Shown one piece after another: positions 8,452-16,495 of a stretch of DNA of 40,657 nucleotides; positions within the stretch are counted from its first letter, which is position 1, and every line of letters begins with the position of its first letter. Source of the DNA: an uncultured Eubacteriales bacterium (lineage in GTDB: Bacteria; Bacillota; Clostridia; Peptostreptococcales; Anaerovoracaceae); assembly GCA_900542245.1 (NCBI GenBank), contig UQMQ01000005.1, forward strand, positions 1 through 40,657. The letters are read 5' to 3'. The position numbers and the translations under genes are program-made. The notes under the pieces were generated by a model. It made no database searches and was not told where the DNA came from. It saw nothing but the letters and a program-made list of their open reading frames with translations.

Positions 8452-11400
8452 ACATGACTTGGAAACACTTATTTTCCAATACCATATTAAAGCGCGGCGA
8501 GGCTTATTACCGAAACGGAGATGTCACGCCCAAAAAAACTGCAGAGAATTCGAATACGAAGACCTTCTACGTGCAGGGGACAGAGCGCTACATCGTTAAG
8601 ATAGCAAAAGGCAAGGACGCGATCAAGCGTATGCAGTGTGATTGCCCGTATGCCCGAAGCGGTGCACGCTGCAAGCATATGGCTGCGGCGCTTTTTCAGA
8701 TGGAAAAGAACGGTGACCTTGCAATCGGGACAGCACAGAACATTGCATCGAATGCAAAGGCTAAATCAAATACCAAGTCGATCCTTGTGTCAAGAACCAA
8801 ACCGGTGGAAGTTTTTCCGTTCAAGCAGGAAACGCGCACCGCAAGCGCGGAGGCTCCCTATCAATATTACAGGTTTGACAAGATCACCGCGGCATGCACC
8901 TTCTATCAGACTGACCTGGAAACGGCAAAAAAACTGATCGAGGATAAGCGTATCCTGCTGGAAGAAATATATGAAGGATTCCCGCATTATCTTTACAGAG
9001 AAAACGGGCGTGAGTGCACAGCTGCCGGCGTGTATGTCGATGCAAAGGGAAATACGCACAGCATCAGGGTCACGTTTACCAGAGAAGAGCTGCGTTACAC
9101 CTATTGCTCCGCTCCGGCTTGTCCGGAGGGACAGAGGAGACTTGCACATTATTACATGAGCACAAGCGGCAGGATGTGCGCGCATTTGACAGCCTTGCTG
9201 CTCCTGGCCCAGGACTATATTATCCAAAAGCGGCTGGGGGACGTGACGGATTACGATGCGCTCAAGCTGATCAGGGAATGCCGCGAGGAGCATGCCGTCA
9301 GCCGCAAAGCAGCTTTCACAGGACAAACGGCAGTCAAACCGATACAGCTGGAGCCGCGGCTTGATGTTGAGACGGATGGAGAATTAAGCCTCACCATCAA
9401 AGTGGGAGTCGAAAAGCTGTATATCGTAAAGGACTTGGCTGAATTTGTGGATACTGTTGAGGCGCAAGGAGAGATGCAGCTTGGCACAAAGAATCGACTC
9501 TCGTTTGCCGCAGCGTCTTTTGACGAGGATTCCCTTGCGCTGTATCACTTCATCAAAAACGAGGTAAAGGCGGCAGGCATACGCAGCGCGGAGCTGTATA
9601 AAAAGTTCGGTCATACTTATGGGGAAATCAAAAGTGCGATCCCGCTGTACGGCAGAGCCTTGGATGAATTTTTCACTTTGATGGCAGACAGGCGATTTCC
9701 TTTTGTACAAAAAGACGGAAGAAACAAAAAGACGGGTGAGGCTGTATGCGCCGATCAAAGCCCAAGGATCGACCTTCTGATTGAAAAAATTCAGGATTCT
9801 GACGGAAATTTTGACGGTATCCGGCTGAGCGGTGAAATCCCGACGCTCATCGAGGGGGCAGAATACCGATATTTTTTTGAAGATGCAAGCCTGAATCGTG
9901 CAGTCACCAAAGACGCGCGGATTTTGGAAACGCTCATGAGCGTAAATGATTACGGACGCATCGATCTTCAGATCGGCAGGAGAAGCCTGTCCGAGTTTTA
10001 TCATAAGGTATTGCCGGCCATCAAAGAAATTGCGCAGGTACAGATCCAAGATGCGCAAACGATCGAACAATATCTGTATCCGGAGCCGGAATTCAGCTTT
10101 TACCTTGATGCGAACGAGGATGTGTTTACCTGTATGGTAAAGGTGCAGTATCGGGATCAGGTTTTTGAACTGACAAAATCGGAAACGAGCGGCGCGCTGC
10201 AAGCGCAAAGCAGGATGATCGAAGAGTATCGTGACCTTCGCGCGGAAAACGAGATAGTCGCGCAAGCGCAGACGCTTTTCCCGTATCAAAATGATGCGGG
10301 GCTGCTTTCCTGTGATGAGGAAGAACAGCAGTACAGAGTGCTGGACGGCGGCGTTGATTTTTTGCTCAAGCTGGGAGCGGTGCATGCGACCGATCGGTTT
10401 CAGCGCGTGACGATTCGAAGAAAGCCGCAGATTACGGTGGGCGTGCGCATGGAAAGCGATCTGCTGAAGCTCAAGCTTTCCTCGACAGATTTGACGGACG
10501 AAGAGCTGATTGACCTCTTAAACAGCTATCGAAGCGCGAAACGGTATCATCGCTTGAAGAACGGTGACTTTATCCAGATGGAAGCAAACACGATGGAGGA
10601 GCTTGCTGCCTTCATGAGTCTATCTAAGGCGAAGCCGAGTGATTTTGTGAAAGGGGATATGCAGGTCCCTGCCTATCGCGCGCTGTATCTCGACAAGGTT
10701 TTAGAGAAAAATGAACTGTTTTACGCAAGGCGTGATCACGCGTTCAAGCATTTAGTCAAGGAGTTTAAGACGGTATCAGACTCTGAGTATGAGGTGCCCG
10801 AGTCCCTGCAGCATGTCATGCGTAGCTATCAGGAATTCGGATATAAGTGGCTCAGGACGGTGGAACACTATCAGTTTGGCGGAATCCTGGCAGATGATAT
10901 GGGTCTCGGCAAAACGCTCCAGATCCTTTCGGTACTGCTGGCGGCGAAGCAGGAAGGCAGGCTTGATGAGGCCCTGATCGTCACCCCTGCATCGCTGGTG
11001 TACAACTGGAAGGAGGAATGCGCGAAATTCGCGCCGGAGCTTTCGGTTGTACTGATCGCAGGAAATAAAGAGGAACGGGAGGCAGCAATCCAAAATGCGG
11101 CAGGCGCGGACATCCTCATTACTTCTTACGACTTGCTGAAAAGGGATATTCTTTCCTATGCCGACAAAACTTTTTCGTATCAAATCATCGATGAGGCACA
11201 ATATATCAAGACACATACGACAGCTGCGGCGAAATCGGTCAAGGCAGTAAACAGCCGCGTTCGCTTTGCGCTGACCGGAACGCCGATTGAGAACCGCTTG
11301 AGCGAGCTCTGGAGCATCTTTGATTTTTTGATGCCGGGATTTCTGTACGGATATGAGCAGTTCCGAAAGGAATTGGAGATGCCGATCGTCAAACACAATG

Positions 11401-12200
11401 ACAAAGACGCAATGAGCAAGCTGAAGCGCCTCGTGGAGCCGTTTATATTGAGACGCCTAAAGCAGGATGTTCTCAGCGATCTGCCGGACAAGAATGAGGA
11501 GATCTGTTATGTTCATTTCGACGAGAAACAGCAGAACCTTTACAATGGACAAGCCTTGCATATGAAGCAGCTGATCGAGAAGCAGAGTGATGAGATGTTC
11601 CAAAAGAACAAAATGGCTATTTTGGCGGAGATCACAAAAATTCGTCAGATCTGCTGTGACCCTTCTCTTTGTTTCGAAAATTACGACGGCGAATCCGCGA
11701 AGCGGGAAACCTGTATGGAGCTTTTGAAGAGCGCAATGGACAGCGGACACAAAATCCTTGTATTTTCGCAGTTCCGCTCTTTGCTCGAGCTTTTAGAAAA
11801 AGATTTACAAAAAGAAGGAATCGCTTATTTTAAAATCACCGGAGAGACCAAAAAAGAGGATAGAGTCGATCTTGTCAATCGTTTCAATCAGGACGACACG
11901 CCGATTTTTCTGATTTCTCTGAAAGCAGGCGGAACGGGGCTGAATCTGACCGGCGCGGATATTGTGATTCATTTCGACCCATGGTGGAATCTCGCCGCAC
12001 AGAACCAGGCCACAGACCGCGCGCACCGTATCGGTCAGACCAGGACGGTTTCCGTATACAAGCTCATTGCGAAAGACTCTATTGAGGAGAAAATCCTCAA
12101 AATGCAGGAAGCAAAACGCGCACTTGCAGATGAGATCCTCAGCGGCAATACCGGCGGTCTGATGCATATGAGCAGGGCGGAGCTGCTGGAATTGCTGTGA
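8448..12200 (+). CDS. SWIM zinc-finger SNF2-family helicase/translocase, coupled to jetD
   Basis: This 1250-residue protein is a Swi2/Snf2-type DNA translocase. A SWIM zinc finger lies at residues 64-77 (Cys64-x-Cys66, Cys75-x-His77). A second Cys/His cluster is Cys220, Cys225, Cys244, His246. A long middle region probably corresponds to the SNF2-associated domain. The motor core has Walker A DDMGLGKT (Lys822), DEAQ at 915-918, the GTPIENRLSELW motif, SLKAGGTGLNL and QATDRAHRIGQ. Such proteins track along DNA and displace or remodel bound proteins without strand separation. I chose ATG 8448 because it forms an ATGA overlap with the jetD stop and has GGGGG 7 bases upstream; a GTG at 8430 is also in frame. 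Related proteins are often encoded alone in Clostridia, so the coupling to a Wadjet operon is unusual to me. Confidence 0.9.
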   Translation: MNMTWKHLFSNTILKRGEAYYRNGDVTPKKTAENSNTKTFYVQGTERYIVKIAKGKDAIKRMQCDCPYARSGARCKHMAAALFQMEKNGDLAIGTAQNIASNAKAKSNTKSILVSRTKPVEVFPFKQETRTASAEAPYQYYRFDKITAACTFYQTDLETAKKLIEDKRILLEEIYEGFPHYLYRENGRECTAAGVYVDAKGNTHSIRVTFTREELRYTYCSAPACPEGQRRLAHYYMSTSGRMCAHLTALLLLAQDYIIQKRLGDVTDYDALKLIRECREEHAVSRKAAFTGQTAVKPIQLEPRLDVETDGELSLTIKVGVEKLYIVKDLAEFVDTVEAQGEMQLGTKNRLSFAAASFDEDSLALYHFIKNEVKAAGIRSAELYKKFGHTYGEIKSAIPLYGRALDEFFTLMADRRFPFVQKDGRNKKTGEAVCADQSPRIDLLIEKIQDSDGNFDGIRLSGEIPTLIEGAEYRYFFEDASLNRAVTKDARILETLMSVNDYGRIDLQIGRRSLSEFYHKVLPAIKEIAQVQIQDAQTIEQYLYPEPEFSFYLDANEDVFTCMVKVQYRDQVFELTKSETSGALQAQSRMIEEYRDLRAENEIVAQAQTLFPYQNDAGLLSCDEEEQQYRVLDGGVDFLLKLGAVHATDRFQRVTIRRKPQITVGVRMESDLLKLKLSSTDLTDEELIDLLNSYRSAKRYHRLKNGDFIQMEANTMEELAAFMSLSKAKPSDFVKGDMQVPAYRALYLDKVLEKNELFYARRDHAFKHLVKEFKTVSDSEYEVPESLQHVMRSYQEFGYKWLRTVEHYQFGGILADDMGLGKTLQILSVLLAAKQEGRLDEALIVTPASLVYNWKEECAKFAPELSVVLIAGNKEEREAAIQNAAGADILITSYDLLKRDILSYADKTFSYQIIDEAQYIKTHTTAAAKSVKAVNSRVRFALTGTPIENRLSELWSIFDFLMPGFLYGYEQFRKELEMPIVKHNDKDAMSKLKRLVEPFILRRLKQDVLSDLPDKNEEICYVHFDEKQQNLYNGQALHMKQLIEKQSDEMFQKNKMAILAEITKIRQICCDPSLCFENYDGESAKRETCMELLKSAMDSGHKILVFSQFRSLLELLEKDLQKEGIAYFKITGETKKEDRVDLVNRFNQDDTPIFLISLKAGGTGLNLTGADIVIHFDPWWNLAAQNQATDRAHRIGQTRTVSVYKLIAKDSIEEKILKMQEAKRALADEILSGNTGGLMHMSRAELLELL

Positions 12201-12290
12201 TGCCGGCGATATGCTTCTGCGGGAAATAAATCCATCAATATGCTGAAACTGCGTGTTTATGCAACAAAACACAGAAATGGAGGGATATTT

Positions 12291-12854
12291 ATGCCACTAC
12301 AAATTATCAAGGGTGACATCACCAAGCTGCATGTGGATGCGATCGTCAATGCAGCGAATAACTCGCTGCTCGGCGGCGGCGGTGTGGACGGCTGCATCCA
12401 CCGGGCGGCGGGGTCGGAGCTGGTGCAGGAATGTGCGCTGCTGGGCGGCTGTGAGACCGGGGATGCGAAAATCACGCATGGGTACAAGCTGCCTTGCAAA
12501 TATGTGATCCATACGGTCGGGCCGATCTGGTGCAATGGGGCGCATGGGGAAAAGGACAAGCTGGCTTCCTGCTACCGCAAGTCGATGGCGCTGGCAGTGG
12601 AGTATGGCTGCAAGTCGGTGGCATTCCCGCTGATCTCGGCAGGGGTGTACGGCTATCCCAAAGCCCAGGCACTGCAGGTGGCAGTCGATACGATCCGCGC
12701 GTGTCTGGCGGGGCAGGGCGGCGCGAGCAGCGTGGATGACAGGGGAAATCAGAACGGCGCGCAGGAGATGCAGGTCTATATTGTCCTTTTTGATCAGGTG
12801 AACTACGAAAACGCGGTGCGCCTTTTCCCGGAACTGACGCAAAGACTGACATAA
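12291..12854 (+). CDS. Macrodomain protein (ADP-ribose/O-acetyl-ADP-ribose hydrolase type)
   Basis: This 187-residue protein is a single macrodomain of the YmdB/MacroD kind. Visible motifs are GDITKLHVDAIVNAANNSLL and GGGGVDGCIHRAAG near the N-terminus and PLISAGVYGYP in the second half, which form the ADP-ribose pocket. Family members hydrolyse O-acetyl-ADP-ribose or remove ADP-ribose from proteins or nucleic acids. A polar stretch near residues 143-158 looks like a loop insertion. The start at 12291 is set by GGAGG at 12278-12282; the frame is open upstream to 12240 but without a site. It lies 90 bases after the helicase, same strand, with no visible terminator between, and a terminator follows it. 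It could therefore be the last gene of the Wadjet transcript, or a separate housekeeping gene. Confidence 0.9.
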   Translation: MPLQIIKGDITKLHVDAIVNAANNSLLGGGGVDGCIHRAAGSELVQECALLGGCETGDAKITHGYKLPCKYVIHTVGPIWCNGAHGEKDKLASCYRKSMALAVEYGCKSVAFPLISAGVYGYPKAQALQVAVDTIRACLAGQGGASSVDDRGNQNGAQEMQVYIVLFDQVNYENAVRLFPELTQRLT

Positions 12855-12867
12855 AGCTGACATTAAA

Positions 12868-12920
12868 AAAACGCACAGTTTGGAAACCGTGGTGAAACGG
12901 GATCCGGGGCTGTGCGTTTT
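12868..12920. terminator. Bidirectional rho-independent terminator
   Basis: The arms AAAACGCACAG (12868-12878) and CTGTGCGTTTT (12910-12920) pair perfectly, with T-runs on both strands. It lies between the convergent macrodomain and dppA genes and can stop both transcripts. Confidence 0.85.
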
Positions 12921-12935
12921 GTACGTTTAGACCAT

Positions 12936-13736
12936 TTAGCCGATAAAGTAGCGGCATCTGGAAAGCTCGGTCGGACGGTCCGCAGCGTAAGTAACGGTAA
13001 AGTCGTCGATTTTTTTGACGCCCGGGAACCAGCTTGCAGCCATAGCCTTTTGGAATTCCTTGTAGCAGACGGTCATGGTGTAATGCTCCGCAAGCGGACG
13101 CGGTTCCGGCAGGGGCTTGGAAAGAACCTCGTAGGCGGCTGCTTCGATTTGTTCGACTACTTTTTGCGGGTGGATATTCCAGGTCGCGTCACCAAGACCG
13201 CGCTTGGTCGGAACGGTCACGATGCCGGGATAGTCGCGCTGCGCTTCTTCGCAAATACACGCGTCACCGGAAAGCAGGAGTGAAGGCACGCGGAACTGAT
13301 CGGCAACGCCGGAATTGATGGTGAATTCCGAAGCGTAGCGGTCGTTGATCTTGAACCAGTTGTACAGATAATCCTCACAGGTGTGCTTGAGCGGACTGCC
13401 GCTCGTCCAGGCGGCGGCATGATAGCCGATGTAGATGATGCCCGCGAAGGATTCGTCAAGACCTGCCAGCATGGAAAGCGGCGTGCACGCCCAGCCGGAG
13501 ATCAGTTCAGCCTCCTGCGGCAGCAGGTCATGGTCGATGTTCATCGCGTCCTCATGCCCGTCTTTGACGACCGGAAGATAGCCTGCTCTGATCGCGCCGC
13601 GGCAGGCAGCCGCAGTTTCCAGACTCATTTGTCGGCATGCTTTTTCATAGCCTTTGCCGCCATATTCGGTCGCGGCCCAGCTGGTGATACCGCTGACACC
13701 CTCAATATCTGCGCTGATAAATATTTTTTTCTCCAT
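12936..13736 (-). CDS. dppA: M55-family D-aminopeptidase DppA
   Basis: This 266-residue protein matches the M55 zinc D-aminopeptidase DppA. By comparison with the Bacillus enzyme, the metal ligands are Asp10 and Glu12 (SADIEG), His61 (KDGHEDA), His106 (GYHAAA) and Glu137, with His118 in the position of the catalytic histidine. DppA enzymes release N-terminal D-alanine from short peptides, probably recycling cell-wall peptides in the cytoplasm as self-compartmentalised decamers. The start has a good GGAGG site about 8 bases upstream. The gene lies 37 bases downstream of the HTH-AAA-nuclease gene on the same strand with no terminator between, so the two may share a transcript. There are no dipeptide transporter genes next to it. 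Confidence 0.9.
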   Translation of the reverse strand: MEKKIFISADIEGVSGITSWAATEYGGKGYEKACRQMSLETAAACRGAIRAGYLPVVKDGHEDAMNIDHDLLPQEAELISGWACTPLSMLAGLDESFAGIIYIGYHAAAWTSGSPLKHTCEDYLYNWFKINDRYASEFTINSGVADQFRVPSLLLSGDACICEEAQRDYPGIVTVPTKRGLGDATWNIHPQKVVEQIEAAAYEVLSKPLPEPRPLAEHYTMTVCYKEFQKAMAASWFPGVKKIDDFTVTYAADRPTELSRCRYFIG

Positions 13737-13773
13737 TTTTAACCTCCAAGATATAAATCTAAATGAAGCAATG

Positions 13774-15642
13774 CTAAATTGTTTCCGTTTCTACAGTGAT
13801 ACGTGCTTTTTTTCCTGAAAAAGCGATGCCATATTTTAAAATCGTTGAAACACCCATTGCTGAGAGTTCCGCAGAATATGTCCGGTCATTTATCTGTTTT
13901 AGGGCGATTTTTGATAGAGCTTCCAGTTGTTTTTCGGAACAATTTTTATCTGTTTTCAGCTCAATCAGAATACCGGGGAGTTTCTTGCTTAGCGGAAGCA
14001 TTTGAATATCGAAACGACCATCGCCGGATTCACGATTCGAAGTAAGGCGGTAGCGATGATCCATCACGGCGCACATACCCAAAATCAAGCCATGATAAAA
14101 AACCTCGTTAGCAGCGTCGTGAAAGCTGATTGTCTGAAGCAGGAAGGTTTCCAGTGCCTTTTGGAGTGCGTTACGATCCATCCGGTAGAGCGCTTCCTGA
14201 ATCGCGGTCACAGCAGAACGCGGCATGATGGATTCGAGCTGTGAAAGAATCTCCTTGCTGTAAACGAAAGAAATCTCTTTGTTTGGCAGAGCAACCTCAC
14301 ACATACCGTCCCCGCCGAACGACTGGTCACAGCGGACAACTTTTAAATAACCGGCGACTAAAAGAAAACTGTAAACCGAAGAAGGGTCGTTTTGGATCTG
14401 CGGGTAGATCACGCCGGTGTCAATCCGTGTCACAAAAGATTCGCCTTTCATCAATCGTTCTAAACGCTCCATGATATCCGGTGTAGCAGAAGCCAAAATT
14501 TCACGGATGATGTCGTTGCTGCCAGTGGACTGCCAAAACGCTTTGGGACGGCAATGATTGCTGAAATATCCGATGACGGACCATGGATTGAAAATTTCCG
14601 TGCCGCCAAAGCGGTAACCGTCATACCATTCGCAAAGCTCCTGATACTTTTCGGAGGCGCCGTAGTATGTCGCCATCTCTCGGACTTCGGCGGTGGTGAA
14701 GCCGAAGTACTCGCTGTACCGCTCATCCAGAACAGAGTTTATTTTCAAATTGTTCAGACCACTAAAAATACTTTCCTTCGCGACACGCAGAATACCGCTC
14801 AAAAAACCGTAGTTTACATGAGGATTATCTTTCAAACCGCCGGAAAACAGGTTGCGCATAAAGTTTACGACCGTTTCATAAAATCCGTTCATGTGGCCCT
14901 GCTGAATCGGTGTATCATATTCGTCAATGATGATGACGGGGGCTGCGCCATAGTGTTTATGCAACAGCAAAGTCAGCGTGCGCAGGGACATTTGATAGTC
15001 AATTTCGTCTGCGGTCTCCGTAGCTAAAGAGGAAAATTCTTTTTTTTCATATGCACTGAGCGCGGGACTGTCCGAAAGCTCTTCATGACGACGGAATTCC
15101 TGCGCAATCAGCTTGCGAAGTGTCAGATAGGTTTCTGCCCATGAGACATATTTAACATCCTTAAAGGAGAGAAAAATGACAGGGTATTTTCCTTGTTGAG
15201 AGCGGTAGAATTCCCCGCAGGTCCAAATTTTTTTATCGATGAAATAGCATGAGGTGTTCTCCTCCGATTTTTCAAAAAAAACACGCAGCATATCCATGTT
15301 CAACGTTTTGCCGAATCGGCGAGGTCTGGTAAACAAAGAAACTTTGGGCCGCTCGTCCAGCAGCTCTTTGATAAGCAGGGTTTTGTCTACGTAGTAGTAG
15401 TTGACGCAGGCATCCCGGTAATCCGACACGCCGATCGGCAGGGGTTTTTTACCGAGCAATCCGGGCGAGGATGGGGCTGTTTGACCGATACGTGTACGCT
15501 TGTCAATCGGTTTTTGAGCGTCATCCGGGATAAACCAGCACTTCCCCTTTTTCGTTGCGCCGGCGATACGGCCGGTCTTGCAAAGCTCATTGACACGCCG
15601 CTCTGTAATCTGCCAGACGGCAGCCGCCTCCTTAATCGTCAT
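13774..15642 (-). CDS. HTH + AAA-ATPase-like + PD-(D/E)XK nuclease-like protein
   Basis: This 622-residue protein belongs to the AAA-ATPase-like/DUF1703 family (Pfam names AAA-ATPase_like and PDDEXK_9, from memory). Residues 1-50 form an excisionase/MerR-like helix-turn-helix, an extra module for this family. The ATPase part has a P-loop-like PRRFGKT (Lys112) and a Walker B IIIDEYD (Asp240, Glu241). The C-terminal nuclease-like fold shows GDGRFDIQM with Asp545 and ILIELK with Glu561 and Lys563. The substrate is unknown; the family is common as multicopy accessory genes in gut anaerobes, and roles in defence or mobile DNA have been guessed, not shown. I chose ATG 15642 because GGAGGTG lies just upstream; the 41 residues before it are not protein-like. 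The gene looks more A+T-rich than its neighbours, suggesting transfer. Confidence 0.88.
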   Translation of the reverse strand: MTIKEAAAVWQITERRVNELCKTGRIAGATKKGKCWFIPDDAQKPIDKRTRIGQTAPSSPGLLGKKPLPIGVSDYRDACVNYYYVDKTLLIKELLDERPKVSLFTRPRRFGKTLNMDMLRVFFEKSEENTSCYFIDKKIWTCGEFYRSQQGKYPVIFLSFKDVKYVSWAETYLTLRKLIAQEFRRHEELSDSPALSAYEKKEFSSLATETADEIDYQMSLRTLTLLLHKHYGAAPVIIIDEYDTPIQQGHMNGFYETVVNFMRNLFSGGLKDNPHVNYGFLSGILRVAKESIFSGLNNLKINSVLDERYSEYFGFTTAEVREMATYYGASEKYQELCEWYDGYRFGGTEIFNPWSVIGYFSNHCRPKAFWQSTGSNDIIREILASATPDIMERLERLMKGESFVTRIDTGVIYPQIQNDPSSVYSFLLVAGYLKVVRCDQSFGGDGMCEVALPNKEISFVYSKEILSQLESIMPRSAVTAIQEALYRMDRNALQKALETFLLQTISFHDAANEVFYHGLILGMCAVMDHRYRLTSNRESGDGRFDIQMLPLSKKLPGILIELKTDKNCSEKQLEALSKIALKQINDRTYSAELSAMGVSTILKYGIAFSGKKARITVETETI

Positions 15643-15661
15643 ACAAATCACCTCCACCTGT

Positions 15662-15719
15662 TTATTTAGAATAGTATATCTGATATTTCGAATAAAAGCA
15701 AGTGTATTATTCCGAATAA
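15662..15719. repeat. Three operator-like 13-bp repeats in the HTH-AAA promoter
   Basis: Three related near-palindromes occur: TTATTTAGAATAG (15662-15674), ATATTTCGAATAA (15683-15695) and TTATTCCGAATAA (15707-15719). They start 21 and 24 bases apart, about two helical turns. The first overlaps the -10 box of the minus-strand promoter, the second lies in its spacer and the third lies upstream of the -35 box, as expected for repressor sites. Confidence 0.55.
15673..15701 (-). promoter_or_regulatory. Promoter of the HTH-AAA-nuclease gene
   Basis: Read on the minus strand, TTGCTT (15701-15696) is followed after 17 bases by TATACT (15678-15673). The start codon at 15642 lies about 30 bases downstream, leaving a short leader that contains the GGAGGTG site. 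Confidence 0.6.
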
Positions 15720-15735
15720 CTGGGCGGGAATTATG

Positions 15736-15779
15736 CGAAAGCATCCTACAAACCCAGAGGGGCACGCAGGATGCTTTCG
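15736..15779. repeat. Perfect 12-bp inverted repeat over the start of a small HTH ORF
   Basis: CGAAAGCATCCT (15736-15747) pairs perfectly with AGGATGCTTTCG (15768-15779) around a 20-base loop. The loop holds GAGGGG (15757-15762), and the 3' arm contains the ATG at 15771. No T-run follows on either strand, so it does not look like an ordinary terminator. Confidence 0.7.
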
Positions 15780-15977
15780 ATTAAGACGGAAATGTCAATC
15801 ATGCATATAGAAGAGATGGAACGCAGCTATATTGCAGAGGTGCTGGCTCACTGCGGAGGCAAGATAGCCGGCAAGGGTGGAGCCGCGGAAATCTTAGGCA
15901 TGAAACGCACAACCTTGATCTCCCGCATGGAGAAACTCGGTATGCGCAAAACACCTACAGGATCCCAAACGAAATGA
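15771..15977 (+). CDS. Fis-type HTH peptide, probable remnant of a sigma-54 activator
   Basis: This 68-residue ORF is almost entirely a Fis-type helix-turn-helix (HTH_8), as at the C-terminus of NtrC/FhlA-like sigma-54 activators. It begins IEEMERSYIAEVL and contains GGAAEILGMKRTTLISRMEK. The AAA+ and sensor domains that normally precede it are absent, and nothing like them is found upstream. It is either the surviving end of a larger regulator or a free-standing DNA-binding peptide. The start is uncertain: ATG 15771 has GAGGGG 8 bases upstream but lies within a strong hairpin stem; ATGs at 15792 and 15801 are also possible and keep the whole domain. Its 3' end overlaps the convergent membrane protein gene by 23 bases. 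Confidence 0.55.
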   Translation: MLSIKTEMSIMHIEEMERSYIAEVLAHCGGKIAGKGGAAEILGMKRTTLISRMEKLGMRKTPTGSQTK

Positions 15978-16290
15978 AGTTAGAAATCAGGTAGGCGATG
16001 GCTGCCATTACGCACGCAAAGGAGATGACCTTGGATTTGACTTTAGATTCCTTGTCGAATACAGCCATGGAAACAATCCATGAGACGACAAGGGTGATCA
16101 GAGCAATCAAGGTCATTTTGTTGATGATCGCCGCGTGTGCACGTAGGAAGAAACAGGCGACAGCCACGATCAGTACGGTAATGATGTATTTGAGCCAACC
16201 ACCGCGGTTAAAGATGACCGGAATCAGCAACGCCGCCCAGATGATGCCGAGCAGCAGACATTTTAAAATCAGAATGAGAATAGACTCCAT
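15955..16290 (-). CDS. Small membrane protein of unknown function
   Basis: I do not recognise a family. The 111-residue product is very hydrophobic, with about four predicted membrane segments: an N-terminal one starting MESILILILKCLLLG, one around ITVLIVAVACFFL, one around LIALITLVVSWIVSM and a C-terminal one ending FISFGIL. A short charged loop, DKESKVKSK, lies before the last segment. The start at 16290 gives a clean N-terminus; AGAGG lies about 13 bases upstream, longer than ideal, and the frame stays open to 16341 without a better site. It reads toward the HTH peptide gene and overlaps its end. Nothing nearby suggests a function. Confidence 0.6.
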   Translation of the reverse strand: MESILILILKCLLLGIIWAALLIPVIFNRGGWLKYIITVLIVAVACFFLRAHAAIINKMTLIALITLVVSWIVSMAVFDKESKVKSKVISFACVMAAIAYLISNFISFGIL

Positions 16291-16376
16291 AAGAAACGAA
16301 AAACCTCTTTCCAGCATATTTTCATAAGGAAATGATACCACAAATCCGCCTGCGATTTCAATACGAGATTTTATAT

Positions 16377-16405
16377 TTGCTTTTCTGGCAGTTTTCCAGT
16401 AAAAT
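16377..16405 (+). promoter_or_regulatory. Promoter of tdk
   Basis: TTGCTT (16377-16382) and TAAAAT (16400-16405) are separated by 17 bases. The leader to the ATG at 16496 is about 85 bases and contains complementary segments GCCGCCG (16423-16429) and CGGCGGC (16468-16474) that could fold back; their role is unknown. Confidence 0.55.
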
Positions 16406-16495
16406 AGAAAAAGAGCATACCTGCCGCCGCAGGGCTTCGGTATCGGAGGACGTTCGGTGCGCGTTGTCGGCGGCGGTGATGAGGGAGGAAAATCA

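Noticed and set aside
15643..15765. 41-residue N-terminal extension of the HTH-AAA-nuclease protein
   Set aside because: It would cover the promoter and repeats, while GGAGGTG directly precedes ATG 15642.
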